A stretch of DNA of 64,000 bases from Knoxdaviesia capensis (GCA_001510575.1 LNGK01000012.1:518389-582388), one strand, 5' to 3'; shown: positions 10,735 through 23,888, counted from the stretch's first letter. The notes: generated from the sequence alone by a model not told the origin. A program made the numbers and translations.

Positions 10735-11799
10735 ATGGCCAAACGCCGTCGCGAAGAAGTCGAGGACCACTTCGAGGACCCCACCGAAGCTGCCGACACC
10801 AATATTGAAGCCGCCGAGCCGAAGCAGAAGAAGAAGAAGAAGAGCTCCAAGAAGGATGCTTCAGAACAAGTTGCGGCTGAGGCGCCACAATTGTCGAAGA
10901 AGCAGCTGAAAAAGCTGGCGAAGAAGGCGGAAGCCGAAGCTGCCGTCAAGGTTGCTGCTGCTGAAGCGGGCAACGATGGTGAGGGAGAGGACGTCGCCGA
11001 CGACCCTGAGAGCACTGGGAAGCCGACTACGTCGACCGCCGAAGAGGAGGGCCAGGACGACGATGGAGCAGAGGACGAGCAGACTGACGAGAAGGCGACA
11101 AGATTTGTCGTGTTTGTTGGTAAGTGCTCTTACACGACGCTGGCAAACAATCTGTGTGTCTGAAACCCTCCACAACTTCCTTTACTAACGGACACCCTAC
11201 GGACTACAGGAAACCTCCCCTACACTGCAACCACAGCAACAATCCAAGCGCACTTTGCCTCGCTGACGCCCTCCTCGGTGCGGTGCCTAACCGACGCAAA
11301 CGACCTGGGAAAATGCCGTGGAATCGCCTTCGTCGAGTTCCCCTCGTGGCGGCAGATGCGCACCTGCCTGGAGAAATTCCACCACTCCATGTTCGACGAC
11401 GGCCTCTCGGCTGCCCGCAAGATCAACATCGAGCTGACCGCCGGCGGCGGCGGGCGCACCGCAACGCGCAAGTCCAAGATTGTCGAGAAGAACAAGAAGC
11501 TAAACGAGGAGCGCGCCCGCCGCCATGCGCGCGAGGCCGCCGAGAAGCTAGCGAAGCGCGCGGCCGCTGGTGAGAAGCCTGAGGCTGCTGCCGACCAGGC
11601 TATGGGCGGCGTGCATCCCAGTCGGCGACACCAGGTCGGGAATGAATCGCAGGAGACTGAAGAGGAGCCTGAGCGGGAACGCGGACACGGGCATGGACGT
11701 GGACGGGGCCGGGGCCGCAGCTTTGGTCGCGGAAACGGACGGGGACGGGGGCAATCGCGGGGACGCGGACGTGGTCGTGGCCGTGGCCGGGGTCGGTGA
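10735..11799 (+). CDS. nop6: Nop6-like nucleolar RRM protein (ribosome biogenesis)
   Basis: Two exons, 10735-11119 and 11210-11799, joined at Gly in a GNLPY motif, give 324 aa. The intron has a GTAAGT donor, a CTAAC branch point and an ACAG acceptor. The N-terminal ~115 residues are Lys/Glu-rich with polybasic KKKKK blocks, probable nucleolar localisation signals, and a helical LSKKQLKKLAKKAEAEA segment. One RRM follows: RNP2-like FVVFVGNLPY and RNP1-like KCRGIAFVEF, with an unusual SPSSVRCLTD loop as in yeast Nop6. The C-terminus is Glu/Arg-rich and ends in a long GRGRGR tract typical of nucleolar RNA-binding proteins. Yeast Nop6 acts in early 40S subunit (pre-rRNA) processing. Assignment is by RRM motif wording and overall architecture. 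A different small nucleolar RRM protein cannot be excluded. Confidence 0.75.
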
Positions 11800-13331
11800 T
11801 AAAGCTTCCCGCAGGAGCACTGGTTCTCTCGCCGGGGTATTTGGTTTGGAGTTTGATATGTAATTTTCTTTTTCGTTAATTTCTGTCTGCTTCTCCGTTC
11901 AGTGTTACAACCACATGGCAAGCCCACATCTTTCTGTACATATCGCATGCGCTTGTATAATTTTCCCCTAAAGGTTCGATCTAGATTTCATATTTCTAGC
12001 ATTCACAACGCAACGAGGCACCACTATGACGGAGCACGTTCAGTCAAAGACAAGCATGCACCGCATAGTGACACAGACTCCAAAAAAGAGGACATTAAAG
12101 GATCATCCACCGCACTCACCTTCAACCACGCCGGTGTTCTACCTCTATCTCTCCCCGACGGGAACCCGAGCAGCGTTGTGTAACTCAAACGACCGTATGC
12201 GTGTGTTCCCAACCCCCAACACTAAGACTAAGCTGTAGTCCCATTAGAATAAAGTGTGTAAGCGTTAAACCCGTCACTCAGCCCGCGGAGGGGGGACGTT
12301 GCACGAGGGGTTCCGGTCTTGTGGCCTGGCGTAAACAGAGAAGCGTGGATATCAAGAAGGTGGTGAAGCTAGTGAAAAGCAACTACAAGCTGCAAGGCGC
12401 TTTCTGTTTTTGGGCGTGGCTTGGATAACCCCACGGACGGCTGCATGGACAAGGTGTGATGGGAAGGCACATGGCATTTACGAGGCAGATATATCAAAAT
12501 TTTGTGTTAAATTTAACATATACTATATGAGAAGCTAGACCCCCGTCTCTGAACTTGGTGTATGTGGTTGTAGGAGGAGTAAGTCGGAACACAAACGGGG
12601 CCAGCAGACAATTCAAAATTGGTGATATATTCCACATCCCGCCTCGTTTCCTTTCCCTCCTCCAGCTTGTCACGGCCCAACCCCGCTCGCAAGGTTTCAT
12701 TCACCAAACAAGGTGATGGAAGAAAGCGTACAAAAAGCATTCGTAATTTCCGAACATTACCAAAAACAATACCGGCATCCATGTAATCGAGACAACAAGT
12801 TCACAAGAGGAAGGAAACACAAGAGGAGAGAGATAAGGAGAGAGAAAAAAGTCTTAAAAAGCAGAACAGATTCAAACAAAACGACCAACCAAAAAACATC
12901 ACTTCACAAGAAAAATCAGATTCGTATAGAGACATGCGGGGATGTGAGGGGGAGAGAACAGCTAGAAACAAGAACACGATGCAGGTAGCTAGCTATAGTA
13001 GAAAAATGGCTAGAAATGTCGAGAGTATAAGAAAAGGAGTCGAAGAGAGACATCCAGGGGATATAAGTTGGAGGAAAGAAAACCAGGCCAAAAAAGAAAT
13101 ATTGCCAAAAGAGAGAAGTGTTGCAGATGGGGGTGGTGGGGATGGTGGTGTTGGGAGGTGGTGGAAGCGGCATGGAGCTTCAGGTATCAAGTATCGATCA
13201 GGAGGCTCGGTACATCCATCATGAGTCCTCGGGAGACCAAGAAAAACTCAGATGATTTGAATCTTGAGATCTCGGGAGCATGTTGGTTATGCAAAGAGAG
13301 GTTCGCGGCGCAAACAGGATCCAGGGTCCGT
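11800..13331. other. convergent 3' intergenic region (Nop6-like / Rac)
   Basis: This is the shared 3' flank of two genes that point at each other. The right part, about 12.75-13.3 kb, is purine-rich on + and likely contains the Rac 3' UTR. No frame here is supported as coding. Confidence 0.5.
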
Positions 13332-14588
13332 TTACAAAATGGTGCAGCGCTTCTTTTGCTTGATGGGCTGTGGCCGGGGGTTCAGCACAGCACTATCGAA
13401 AAGGAAGAACGATGCAGTTAGCAACTATTAATGGCCAGGGATCTCGGAAACCGGGTAGGGTCAATAATTACCGGATAGCCTCGTCAAACACGCTCTTCAG
13501 ATTCCGCTGAGTCAGGGCAGAGCACTCCAGGTACTTGTGAGCACGGATTTCCTTTGCGCACAACAGAGCTTGATCATACGACACAGGCTCCATACGCTTT
13601 TGGCGGAGAGACTCCATGGTAGCGGGATCTTCACGCAGATCCAGCTTGGTGCCGACCAGAATGATCGGGATGTTGGGAGCGTGGTGGTCAATCTCGGGGT
13701 ACCACTAGATTCAGGGCAAGGAATTAACCAAAGTGTTAGGATATTCAGCTGTTATAAATGGCAAAAAGAGAGGGGGGGGAAGGGCTTTGTGCTTTTGAGC
13801 GGCCCAGCTTGCGTTATCATACGACATGGCATGCCCGGTTCGCTCAATTGGTGCACAGAAGGGGCGGTTGGAATGTAGCTGCTGGGAGAAAGAACGTCGT
13901 ACCTTGGCCTTCACGTTGTCGAAGGAGGGAGGGCTGACGATAGAGAAGCAGATAAGGAAAACATCGGTCTGGGGGTAAGAAAGAGGCCGCAGACGATCGT
14001 AATCCTCCTGGCCAGCAGTATCCCACAGACCCAGGCTGATGGGCTTGCCATCTACCATAACACTGGCCGAGTAGTTATCAAACCTAAAGGAGGGAGAAAG
14101 CAAGACAAGAGAGTCAATATTACGGAATTCTTCGTGTGGTCAAGTCATATGCCAAGGACGGCTGACAACAGATCGAGGGAAAAGAGGCCAACGCACACTG
14201 TAGGGATGTATTCGCCGGGGAAAGCATTCGTCGTGTATGAGATGAGAAGGCAGGTCTGGAAACAAGAAGAGAAAGCGGTTAGTTGGACAAGAAAAAAACG
14301 ACCTTGGAATCGATCGAAACAGCATCGGATCGGGGCGGTCAGGATGCGAGGGAAATTTTCTGGTTTAACGTACCTTGCCGACGGCACCGTCACCAGTGAC
14401 GACGCACTGTAAAATAGAGAAGAAAAACCCTGAGTTAGAGATTATTCAAGCCAGAGGTCCAGGAAAAGCACTGCAACCACCACCACAGGTCGGTTTCGAG
14501 CTTGAAGAAAATGCAGCTTCTTTCTTCCCAAGTTTTCGAGGGCGTCAAATGAGCGAACCTTAAGAGACTGAACACCAGGCTGGGCCAT
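13332..14588 (-). CDS. racA: Rac-type Rho GTPase (RacA/Rac1)
   Basis: Six exons on the minus strand, 14588-14559, 14406-14374, 14255-14197, 14083-13903, 13704-13472 and 13392-13332, give 198 aa with all phases consistent. Visible motifs are P-loop GDGAVGKT (residues 15-22), the TxxF effector region, DTAGQEDYDRLR (G3), a Rho insert-region helix, and a C-terminal polybasic KQKKR followed by the CAAX box CTIL for geranylgeranylation. The wording PISLGLWDTAGQEDYDRLRP and the C-terminus match fungal Rac rather than Cdc42 or Rho1. Rac controls polarised hyphal growth, actin and NADPH-oxidase activity at the plasma membrane. The first two exons are only 10 and 11 codons. Upstream on the transcribed strand is a pyrimidine-rich leader (about 14.6-15.2 kb). 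Confidence 0.95.
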
Positions 14589-17500
14589 TTTTTCACCAGG
14601 AGAAGGCAGCAAGGGGAAATGTTCGTGAGAGTGGGAGTACTCTGTTGGGATTTTAGACGCCGGGGATCAGATGGGAGATCGCGGTGGAGGAAGGAATAAT
14701 ACTCGAATTGATGTGGTTTGGAGAGAGTTACGGGGGACTCTTTTGGATTTCGGTAGTTGGATCACAGGAGAAACAGCTTGAAAGTGATAAGAATAATTGC
14801 TCGCGTGGGGAGGAATGGGGTGTGTCGTCGGAATGCTTGGATTTAGGATTGGATGTATGGAGAGGGAAGGGGAAAAGAGAGAAGAAACAGATTTTGAAGG
14901 AGAAGAGGAAGAAAACAGGAATAGTAAGTGGAATTATACAGCAACCAGAAACAAGTATTTTGTGGAGGTTGGTTGATTGGGTGGGAAACGCATGGACAGA
15001 CTGGGAGAAGGAGAGTAGCAGTGGTGGTGGGAAGGTAAATGCACGGAGCAAGATAAAAGATACGTACCGACCGACGAGGATCTCAAAGTGGGCTGGGGGG
15101 GAAGGAGAGTTCGAAATACCACTGTTCGATTCGAATGGGCTAAACAAGTAATTACCTAGAGAAGAGACGCACACACTCTCTCCTTCAACCACGGGGCAAA
15201 AAGGCCAGTCTCAAGTGTAAGGTGGATGGACAATCTTGGGCCTGGGGACTGAGAACCCAAGAAAGCTGTCGGAGAGCGGGAGGGAAAAGGGCGTGTGTGT
15301 TTCGAGGGCTGCATAACACAGTTCACGGTTGCGTTCAGGGGTTTCACACACAAAATGCTGGACGCAGGTAGTGCAGAAAAGGAGCCAAAAAGGGCCTGTG
15401 CCTGGCTAGATTTTGAGTTAAGCTGTGTTATAAAGGGCCACTAAACCCACTCAAATAACCCATCCTGCTACAGCAACAAGGTGCTGGTAGAGGTTCGGGA
15501 ACATGGGCGGGAAACAGGCTATAAGTGTAGCCATTGAAGGAATAATGGCGATCATCCCTCCCCCCGAAGGTTCAGTATTCCGTTCGGTAGGCATGTGGTA
15601 GGTGGCAAGTTACAGCTCGTCAGACACCCTTTACTTGCGTATGTGGTTTAGACTTATAAGAGAGGCCAGGACATCACACACTGGATAATTCCATTACGGC
15701 ACCAGTTGTGAACTCTCACCGCTCACGCTAATCCAGCCAACCCTGACGCCGAAAGGGGCACACGCTGAGAGTGGCCACTGGCCAGCCAGTCGCACCAATA
15801 TAAGCCAGTAACAGAACAGCTTTGGCGAGGGCTTTTTATGGGAAAGCAAAAAAGGGGGGTGTGACAATTTGTCGGTTTGGGGTGTGGAGGCTGCATATGT
15901 GGAGACAGAACCAGATGCTTCACCGGAACAATGTTACAGTGTAGTCCAAACCGCCTATACGGTACCTCAGCCTGACTGACTCCGTGCAGAAGCACAGCTT
16001 CTACCTCCCCCTGCCATTAACGAAAGCTGCCCATAGGAAGTCGGGTTGTTTTTCGCTTCGCTTTGGATGGATACAGCCCCCCTTACTAGCATTGAACGGT
16101 TTTTTTGCTCCGTGCATGTTGTATCATCTATCCCACACCACGATTGTAGGAAGAGCCGCAAGGACAATGCTCTTGCCACCATGCTGGCTTAAAACGAGAT
16201 ATCACAGACAGCTCCCGAAATCGCCTTCCTTCAACTGTACTACAATGACACACACAAAGTACTCTACGGTACTATACTTTTGACGAGCAAACTCCCAAGC
16301 CTGTGACAGGTGAAGCCATCCGTCGTCACAGATGTTGGCCCTCCCTGCCCTCCGTGCCCTCCGTGCCAGGCCCAGGCCAGGCCAATCCAGACACAAATCT
16401 GATGAGCAACCGTTAGATGTAGGTGTGTTTAGAGAAGAGGACCCGGGCTGCTTCCGAGGACGGCATTTTACGGTCTTCTGTGCCAGGGATCCATCGGGAG
16501 GCGTCTGAGGATCATGTCTGGAGAAAGGAAGGGGGTGGAGGATAATATGTACAGTATCGTAGGTATACATTACGGTCCAGTATCATAGACTCTCTAACGG
16601 CCTGACCGTATTCGGTATTCCGGACCTTCAAGCAACTACAAGATCTTTCTACATAAGAGCTGTCAAAGAATGTTCGAGCACCACCCGTTGTTCCACTTCT
16701 AGCAACTCGATCTCATCCGTGACAAATAGATTTATACCAAGACGGAAAGAGCAGATGGGTGATCCTCGATTTCGTTGTCATCCAGGAGCAGGGCTACGGA
16801 CTACTGGAGAACATCATCTTGCAGAACCACCACAGTGGCCACTCCTACCCTCCCCGAACCGAAATGTTGTATATACCGGACTATTTCAGAGCAAGATCGA
16901 TTTCAAGCCAGCAATCTGATTCGCCGCGTGAAGACATGACAAATATGACGGGTCCGAGAGGATCAAGCAGAGTCGAGTATTTCCTCTTCGGGAAAACCGC
17001 GTAAGAAATATCCAACAACCCTCACAGAGGGAATGGACAAAGAAATCGCATACGAAGCCAAGTTTGATAAACACTGATCAACGAGCCGAGGAAACACGCA
17101 AGGGGGCGCGAAGCGAACAGACCAGAAAAAAAGAAGGGGGTGTGAATCGAAACAGAATCCATAAGAAGGGGGTGTTCGAGCGTGGCAGACGGGGAGCCAG
17201 GGGCCACAGACTCAAAACGACGAAGAATAGAAGACGGCGAGTTTGTGACAGCGTCTTTTTGATAATTTTCGATATCGCGTCCTGATATAGGTAGCTACAT
17301 GCATATTTACTGTACTGGACAGCACTCTCCTCTATACAACAGATGGTGATGGGCGGGCTTTTTATCTATAGTTGGCCGGGCGAAACGACGGAACGGATGT
17401 TGGAACGAAGTGCGTGTCGTCCTTTTGGTACACGTTTAAAGTTCGACGGCTACGTGTATCCTGCCAACAAGAATAGCCTGGGAGGCTATCGGCCAACCGA

Positions 17501-20485
17501 CTGACAGGAGGAGAGAGAGAAAGATAAGAAAGATGGCCTCCCCAGTAGTGTACTGAACCTACTACCATGGAGCAGCGGCTAAGACACGTTTGTGAGAAGG
17601 GCCTTGTTGCAAGAGATATGCCGTATACTGGCGGTGGCAGGCATTCCTTTTCAGGTTCTGTTCATGTGGTCTTCAGGGGCCGTCCCAGGGAAGCCATGGG
17701 CAGAGGGATGAGATGTGGTCTCTTTTTCCTTTCATTCGCTCGCGTGTCCCTAGGAATATGGCGATGTTATGCAGGCCTTTAATGATGAACTAACATGTGC
17801 TTGCTGTAGGTGGGTGGTTCAAACAGCCGGGTCAGCGTGGGCTCCTTGTAAGGCAAAATATGGAAGTCAACTGAGATGTTTCTAGCGTTGGTTGAAACAC
17901 GACATGAAGGAGCGCAAAACCACAGGTCTTCGCTGGGGGTTTTATCTACGGCATTCCACTGTCAACGTTTTTAAGATATTCTTTCATATCCAGCACCTAA
18001 ACTTTGGACATCCCCACCTGTCTATGCGCGGCAGCTTGGATCTTAAGAGGGAAGGAGGGAGGGTCTTAAGAAGAGAAGAGGAATAAAAGGTCGCAAAAAG
18101 GGGCAACAGTGCTGATGGCCTGGGAACATGTACTGGACTGTGACAGATATGGGCCTATCTCATGTTTCGAATTTAGAAATTTTCGCTACTTGGTGCAAAC
18201 TGCAAAGAACCCTTTTTTTTTTTTTCCTTCCAAGGATGTCGTTAAGGTACTACGGGATGCATGTATGTCCTGATAAAGTGTGTTGAGCATCTTCTGTGGG
18301 CTTCTCGGCCTTGCGCCTGAACACATCCCTGTAAGTAGTCGACAAAAGTGGCGTCTGCTTCGGTCTCGCTGGCTGAGAGAAGAAACTTAGTTAACTATCT
18401 GACCTGGGTAGCTCATCCGTACAGAATTGGGTTGATGTTAGAAGCCACAAGCAGATTCGCGGCTGGCCCATTCCATAGCCCAGTTGGGTCTGTTAAAGTG
18501 CATGCGGTTAATGTCATGCACGGTGAAAGTCCGCCAAAGACAGTTCCACATCATCTCAGCCTGGTCTTATCAGAGTAGCCGCCCGAAGACTGCACCTCAT
18601 GCCCCATGAATCTGTCAGTTGGATGGAGGGAATCATGCCAGATTGGTCATCTCCTATGACAATTATTTCCAGATTCAAGCTGCTACCACTGTTCGCGTCA
18701 ACACACTACACGAGTACGCATCCTTCCAATGGAAACCGACACCTATATGAGGCTATATCGCCTCACGTCCCACTAATTTGGGAGACCTAAGAAAATGTCC
18801 CGAATGCTACGGTGTTTGCTGGTGTGAACAGTACACATGTCTGGGTGTCAGAATCCAGCAATATTGGCGGCGCCAGAGTTTAATTCCAAACCCTAGCCCT
18901 AATGTATTATTTTTATCTCGGCCAAAAATCAAACCCATGTGTATAGACACCGGGATTCCAGATAACGCGACTTCTCCAGTAAATCTCTAGCAAGAGTACG
19001 ATAGAAGTGTGCCTTTCGGTTACGATTCCTACGGAATCCTCTACTTTTTTAGAAAATGAACTCAAGTTATCATATGTCCTTTAAACTTGATAAAACGTAA
19101 AAGCACACCTATAGCTGTTTCCTTCCGAAGGAGATTAAGCAATTAGGGATGACGAAAAGAATATATATTCGAAACGCAAGTCTAAGAAAGCAGAACGAGT
19201 AAGGGAGTATATGAGCAAGCGAGGGTGTATCGAGAAGGAGCGCTGAAATCTCACCCTAAAGATACTTATCAATCCCCTTATCGAATCCCATGTTAAAAAC
19301 GTGTGCCCGCAGTGATAGTGTGTAAAGTGTCACTGGCTTTCACGGCCTATCTCGTCTTTGTCCTTTCACTGACCTCCTTGTCCTGCTTGCTTGAGTAGTA
19401 GCCCCATGGTTCATGTGTTTACTCTTGCCCGTATGAGCTATTTAGAGCTCCTTAACGGAAGATAACAGCAAGCGGCTTGTGTCCCCTTGAAGTAGTCTCA
19501 TTCTAGTAATTCTCCTGATTAGGTAGTGAGTGGATCACACCAACATGATCAGTCTGGAGGCAGACCTACCTAAGATAAGAGTAGTATTGAACTTCCAAGA
19601 CTGTTGTCCTCTCTCTAGTAGTGGCATCGGCATCCCCTCTATCATAGTTCAAGATTGTCTCCATCTCTTGGTTATCATCGGATGTCCTACTAGCCCTCTT
19701 GTCGGCGCTACTCCAGGATTCATGATAGGCTGGGAATTTACAGCATGCAATCAGTCTATCGAATCATTTTTCATCCACTCGTTCCCTAGAGTGCCATCCA
19801 TGTCTGGGTGCATCTAAAAGAGAGTCAAGACGGCCAAGGACCAAAAATAACTGGCTGCTAGCTTTCACTAACCCTCATCCCCTTTACAGGGCCTGTCGTC
19901 TTTAGATACCACTCAAACATTCAAAATGGCATGTTTGGAAAGGCCAATGGCCACTTCTATTGTCATTTGACTGGGAAGCATGCAAGATCCAAAGGTTGGG
20001 TGGTGCATGGATTGAAAGATGCCATTTTGGGGAAAGTGTGGATATCGTATATTCAGCTGGCAGCAGACGCCGTCAGCTGTTTCAAAGATTGCACTCTAGC
20101 AGCTGTCGCCAGCTGTAAGCATCCCCCAAAACAATTACACCCCAAACACGACTGACCGACCTCATCCCAAGACGCGTTTGTGGCATTGACAAGGAAGAAC
20201 ACATCATAGCAAGGCTTTGCTGTAACGCTAGTTGTTGTGAACTTTTATGTTCGCTAGGATTTAAGTTTATCGATTGCATTCTTTTTCTCACGGGAGAGAA
20301 TTTTCGGCATGAACTAGACCATACACATCCATTTCTCACCGAGAAGTGCCAACACCCAACATCAACTGGTCTGTACCAAGTTGAGGGCTCACCTCGACAA
20401 GCTCCCTCCACCCTAAATTCTCTCGGGGCGAACCTGCTTGTCGTTATCTACCACAACTACTCCGGCACCGAACTCTACCTTCGAG
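14589..20485. other. 5.9-kb gene-free stretch between racA and the CENP-T-like gene
   Basis: The left 0.6 kb is C/T-rich on the minus strand and probably the racA leader and promoter. The rest shows only short frames with no recognisable domain. One frame with an ordinary-looking composition (16759-17004) resembles no family I know. A telobox pair lies at 18888-18902. The stretch may hold long regulatory DNA, a non-coding RNA or eroded sequence; none is demonstrable here. Confidence 0.45.
18888..18902 (+). promoter_or_regulatory. telobox-like motif
   Basis: AAACCCTAGCCCTAA contains one complete AACCCTA and a second half-match GCCCTAA. It lies in the gene-free stretch, with no nearby start codon. 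It could be a telobox binding site or chance. Confidence 0.3.
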
Positions 20486-22463
20486 ATGGCACCCAGCTCG
20501 CCCCCTCCTCGCGAACCGGCGCGGTTCACAATCGTGACCCCCTCTCGCCGAGCATTCAGCGTGGATCCCCCGCCGTCCACATCTAACCGCCTCTTGATGC
20601 ACACGCCGCTCAACGCAACCACCACCCGTGACCTACTCAACTCGATCCGCGCCACCTCCGGCGGCCACAGGCGTGCAATGTCGGCGGCCGTGGAAGCGCC
20701 CACACCACATGCGCGCGCCGCTATCCGTGCGCTGGAGCAACGGCGAGCCGCTGCCCTGACGCCGGGCAAGGGCCGCCGACAGAGCGGCCGCGGCCGGCGC
20801 GAGACGTCGTTCGACGTTCTTCGCACGCTAAGTCGTGTTCTCGCCCCATCATCGCAGCAGGTAGCTTCGTCCTCGTCAGGGTCCAGCAGCCGCTCGTCAA
20901 TACGCTCCAGTCTGTCCCCAACATCGCCCCAGCGCAAGATCCGGGTGCGGTCACGCGCGCGCTCGTCCGGAATAGATATCGACGACGACGACCTGCCAAT
21001 TGACCGACCGCGGTTATCCCTTCCGATCCACGACGATGAGGACGACGACGATCTGGAGATTCCCCAGCTGTCGCAACTTGACGGCGATTCAGAAAACTAC
21101 ACGGCCCGATCAATCGAGCTCCCCCGTCGGGCAGTTAACGACCCGACGCGTGATAGATTGTCAAGAGCAAGCTTCGGGAGCCTTCGTATGAGTGACGTGG
21201 ATTTTGGACAGCTACGGAGCGAGGATGTCGGCATTGACTCAGCCTTCTTTCCCAATGTGGCTCTGGAGGACATTCAAGCGCAAATGCTACAGCAGGATGA
21301 ATCCTACCAACGGTTAGTAATGCCTAGATGGTTCCCTCGAGCACACCCCCACCGTTCTGTGTGTCTTCTTCAGTACTAATGTATATCCGGTCATTCTCGC
21401 CATCTACAGTGTCGATGACGATGATACTCGGCAAGAAGCCGGAGCGCCCGATAGAAGCGGGCTCGGGACGGAGACCATCATCGAAGCCACGGAGAGCACA
21501 TTCATGATGGACGTGAATAGCCAAGTTCAACAAGATCAAGATCAAGACCTATCATCCGACGACCGGCCCGACAATGGCCCGTTATTCGAGGATTTCGACA
21601 TGGGACTCCCCGAACAACGATCGGACGACGATGATGATGATGATAACGACCGTGAGGTCGAGCAAAGTCCCCAACAAGAGGCTAGTCACATCGAACAAGA
21701 ACTGACCATTGAGATGCCGGACAACATCGACGACATTCCTGGTTCTCCCGCCGACCTCGATACCATTCTTGGCCTCACCCAGCAGGAAGATTTCACCGGT
21801 TTCGGCGGGTTAGAGCAGTCTGGTGCGCCTCAGCCACAGCCTATTGACGCCGTTACCGCACGTGCCCGGAAGCAAGCAGCTACAGCAGCCCTGGCTCGGC
21901 GACGCGGCATCAAACTGTCCCGCCACGGTATCAAGTACCCGTCTCTGCCGACTGCCGTGGTCAAGCGTGTTGCGCAGACATTTGCGCAAACTAACGGTGG
22001 TTCATCAAAGGCGCGATTGGCTCCCGATACATTGGCCGCGTTGGCGCAGGCGTCCGACTGGTTTTTCGAGCAGTTGGGAGACGACCTAGGCGCATACGCG
22101 CACCATGCCGGTCGGAAGACTATCGATGAGTCTGACGTTATCACGCTATTGCGAAGGTACGTAGACTAGAGAGAAGTGGTATCATGTCTACTCCAGGAGA
22201 GAAAGGCGGGGGATATTGTGGCTTACTGTCACTGAAACCACAAAAAAAAAGGAATATACATGTGACGAGAAAAGTGGTCGTCAGAGCTAACACAAAGGAA
22301 ATAATACAGGCAGCGTCTCGTTGGACCCGGGTCAACGGCATTTTCGTTGGCACAGGTTCATCTCCCACGAGAAATGTTACAAGAGATCCGGATGCCGGTG
22401 CCAGTCGTTGCGAAGAAGGCACGCAAGAGACACAGCCAGCCGGCAGCAGATGAAGAGGAGTGA
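20486..22463 (+). CDS. CENP-T-like kinetochore protein (histone-fold, Cnn1 family)
   Basis: Three exons, 20486-21312, 21410-22156 and 22310-22463, give 575 aa. The C-terminus (about 442-525) is a histone fold: a GIKYPSLPTAVVKRVAQTF helix, a long central helix ending WFFEQLGDDLGAYAHHAGRK, then DESDVITLLRRQR. This is followed by the CENP-T-specific extension TAFSLAQVHLPREMLQEIRM in exon 3. CENP-T pairs with CENP-W in the CCAN and recruits the Ndc80 complex through its N-terminus. Here the long disordered N-terminus contains a short amphipathic segment (about 106-121, ETSFDVLRTLSRVLAP) after an Arg-rich stretch, a candidate Ndc80/Spc24-25-binding motif. The middle is Ser- and Asp-rich. The ATG at 20486 is the first in frame. 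The third exon is needed to finish the conserved domain, since the frame otherwise stops at YVD. The gene converges on SURF1 with only 152 nt between stops. Confidence 0.85.
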
Positions 22464-22615
22464 GTGATGACGGGATCTTGGTCATCAAGTGGAAGTGGGG
22501 AAGGGAAATAAAAAAAAGCATGTGTGCTTCTTTTGCTTCCCAGTCATGGCAGTATGCTTATTAGGCGTTCGGCTACATTTCTTTTCCTGATTCTTTTTTT
22601 TTTAAATCTGCTTCA

Positions 22616-23888
22616 TCACCACTGCTTGTTCATCCGGACGCGCCGTGCTGCTTCTGATGTAGACGGTTTCCGCGCAACCATGTACAGCATGATCGATGTG
22701 GCAGCGGCAAGGGAATACCTATGAGAGCGGTTAGTGGCCTTTTTTCAATTTTTTTTTTATACGTTAGGCATACGAGCGGATCAACGATAAGGGACTGGGT
22801 TTTTGTCTCTTCGTTGTTCTTCAATCATTGGGTCGGCGTGGGGGGAGGATATGGGCATACCAGGTGAAGATGTATTGGGCGTGGTTGTTTCTTAGCGCGA
22901 CTTCAGCCTCCCGAGAGATAGGGATTCCACGGGTTTCGTATGTTTTGAATTTGAGGTAGTCGGCCTCTGTGAAACGAATTCGTTGTTAGTGAATACACCA
23001 CAATGTGCAATATTATAGTTTCCCGTCCAGCAACTTCACAGGCGTAACGTACCCTGGGTCTCTTCCACCCAAATAGGCTGGCTGCCCACTAAATTGGCCA
23101 TTTCGACCACATCGGGGAAGTAGAACTCGCCCTTCTCCGGGCGGTTATCTGGCGTGAAGTAGTTCTTTTTCCACGGTTCGCGCAGCAAGCCCTGGATGAC
23201 GACCTCACCCCGGGGCAGGCCATCCGGCCGATCGCGCTGAGACCGCAACCGCTTGGCAATCCAGCCGCGGTTCACCAGTATAGTCGTTTCGGGGCCACCG
23301 GGCCGCTCGAAAGGGGTGATGACAAAGTATCCCTGTTGTCCATCCCGCATGCGCGGTCCCACCAACATCTCCTGGTCGTGGCGGAACTGGCCGACTGCAT
23401 ACACGCGGCGGTAGTCGAAGTTGGGCACGGCGGCCGGGTCGATGTGGTCCGGCAGCGGCAGCGGGTCGCGGACAAGGCGGTCTTCGAGTTTCGCGATCAG
23501 GTCGGTTTTCCACCCCAGTCGCTGCACTTGCCATGTGCCGAGAGCGAAGGCGGTAATCGGGATAAGAGCTGTATGGTGGGGGATTTGATATTAGCGGCCC
23601 GAGGGAGAAGGAGGGAGGATGCGAGCATTCGGAATATGAGTGAGACTAACCAAGGAAGTAGAGCCCGATGCCGTGCTTGTTGCCAGCTCGCACCAGCGTC
23701 ACCGGGTTGTCGACCAGCGAAATCCAGTTGGGGTCGTCGGCCGGTTGCGGTTTGCTGCTGCGTGGCCGGCTGGTGCCGAATGGTCGTCGAGGCGCGGTAA
23801 ACGGGGACCGGGTCGCGCGGCGGACGGGCGCCAATTGCGCGTGATGTCCCGGACCTAACCGGCAGAATATTCGTGTGACTGGCTTCAT
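22616..23888 (-). CDS. shy1: SURF1/Shy1, mitochondrial complex IV assembly factor
   Basis: Four exons on the minus strand, 23888-23651, 23568-23053, 22966-22861 and 22718-22616, give 320 aa. The N-terminus is Arg/Ser/Pro-rich without acidic residues, a mitochondrial presequence. Two membrane segments flank the large intermembrane-space domain: one ending in the SURF1 signature LGTWQVQRLGWK, and one near the C-terminus (NNHAQYIFTWYSLAAATSIM). Other family blocks are FDYRRVYAVGQF, GYFVITPFERPGG and ILVNRGWI. SURF1/Shy1 helps insert haem a into Cox1 during cytochrome c oxidase assembly. Length matches fungal orthologues. The gene ends tail-to-tail with the CENP-T-like gene. Confidence 0.95.

Noticed and set aside
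20413..20937. 174-codon frame antisense to the CENP-T-like gene
   Set aside because: Arg/Ala-rich mirror of the GC-rich first exon; no domain.
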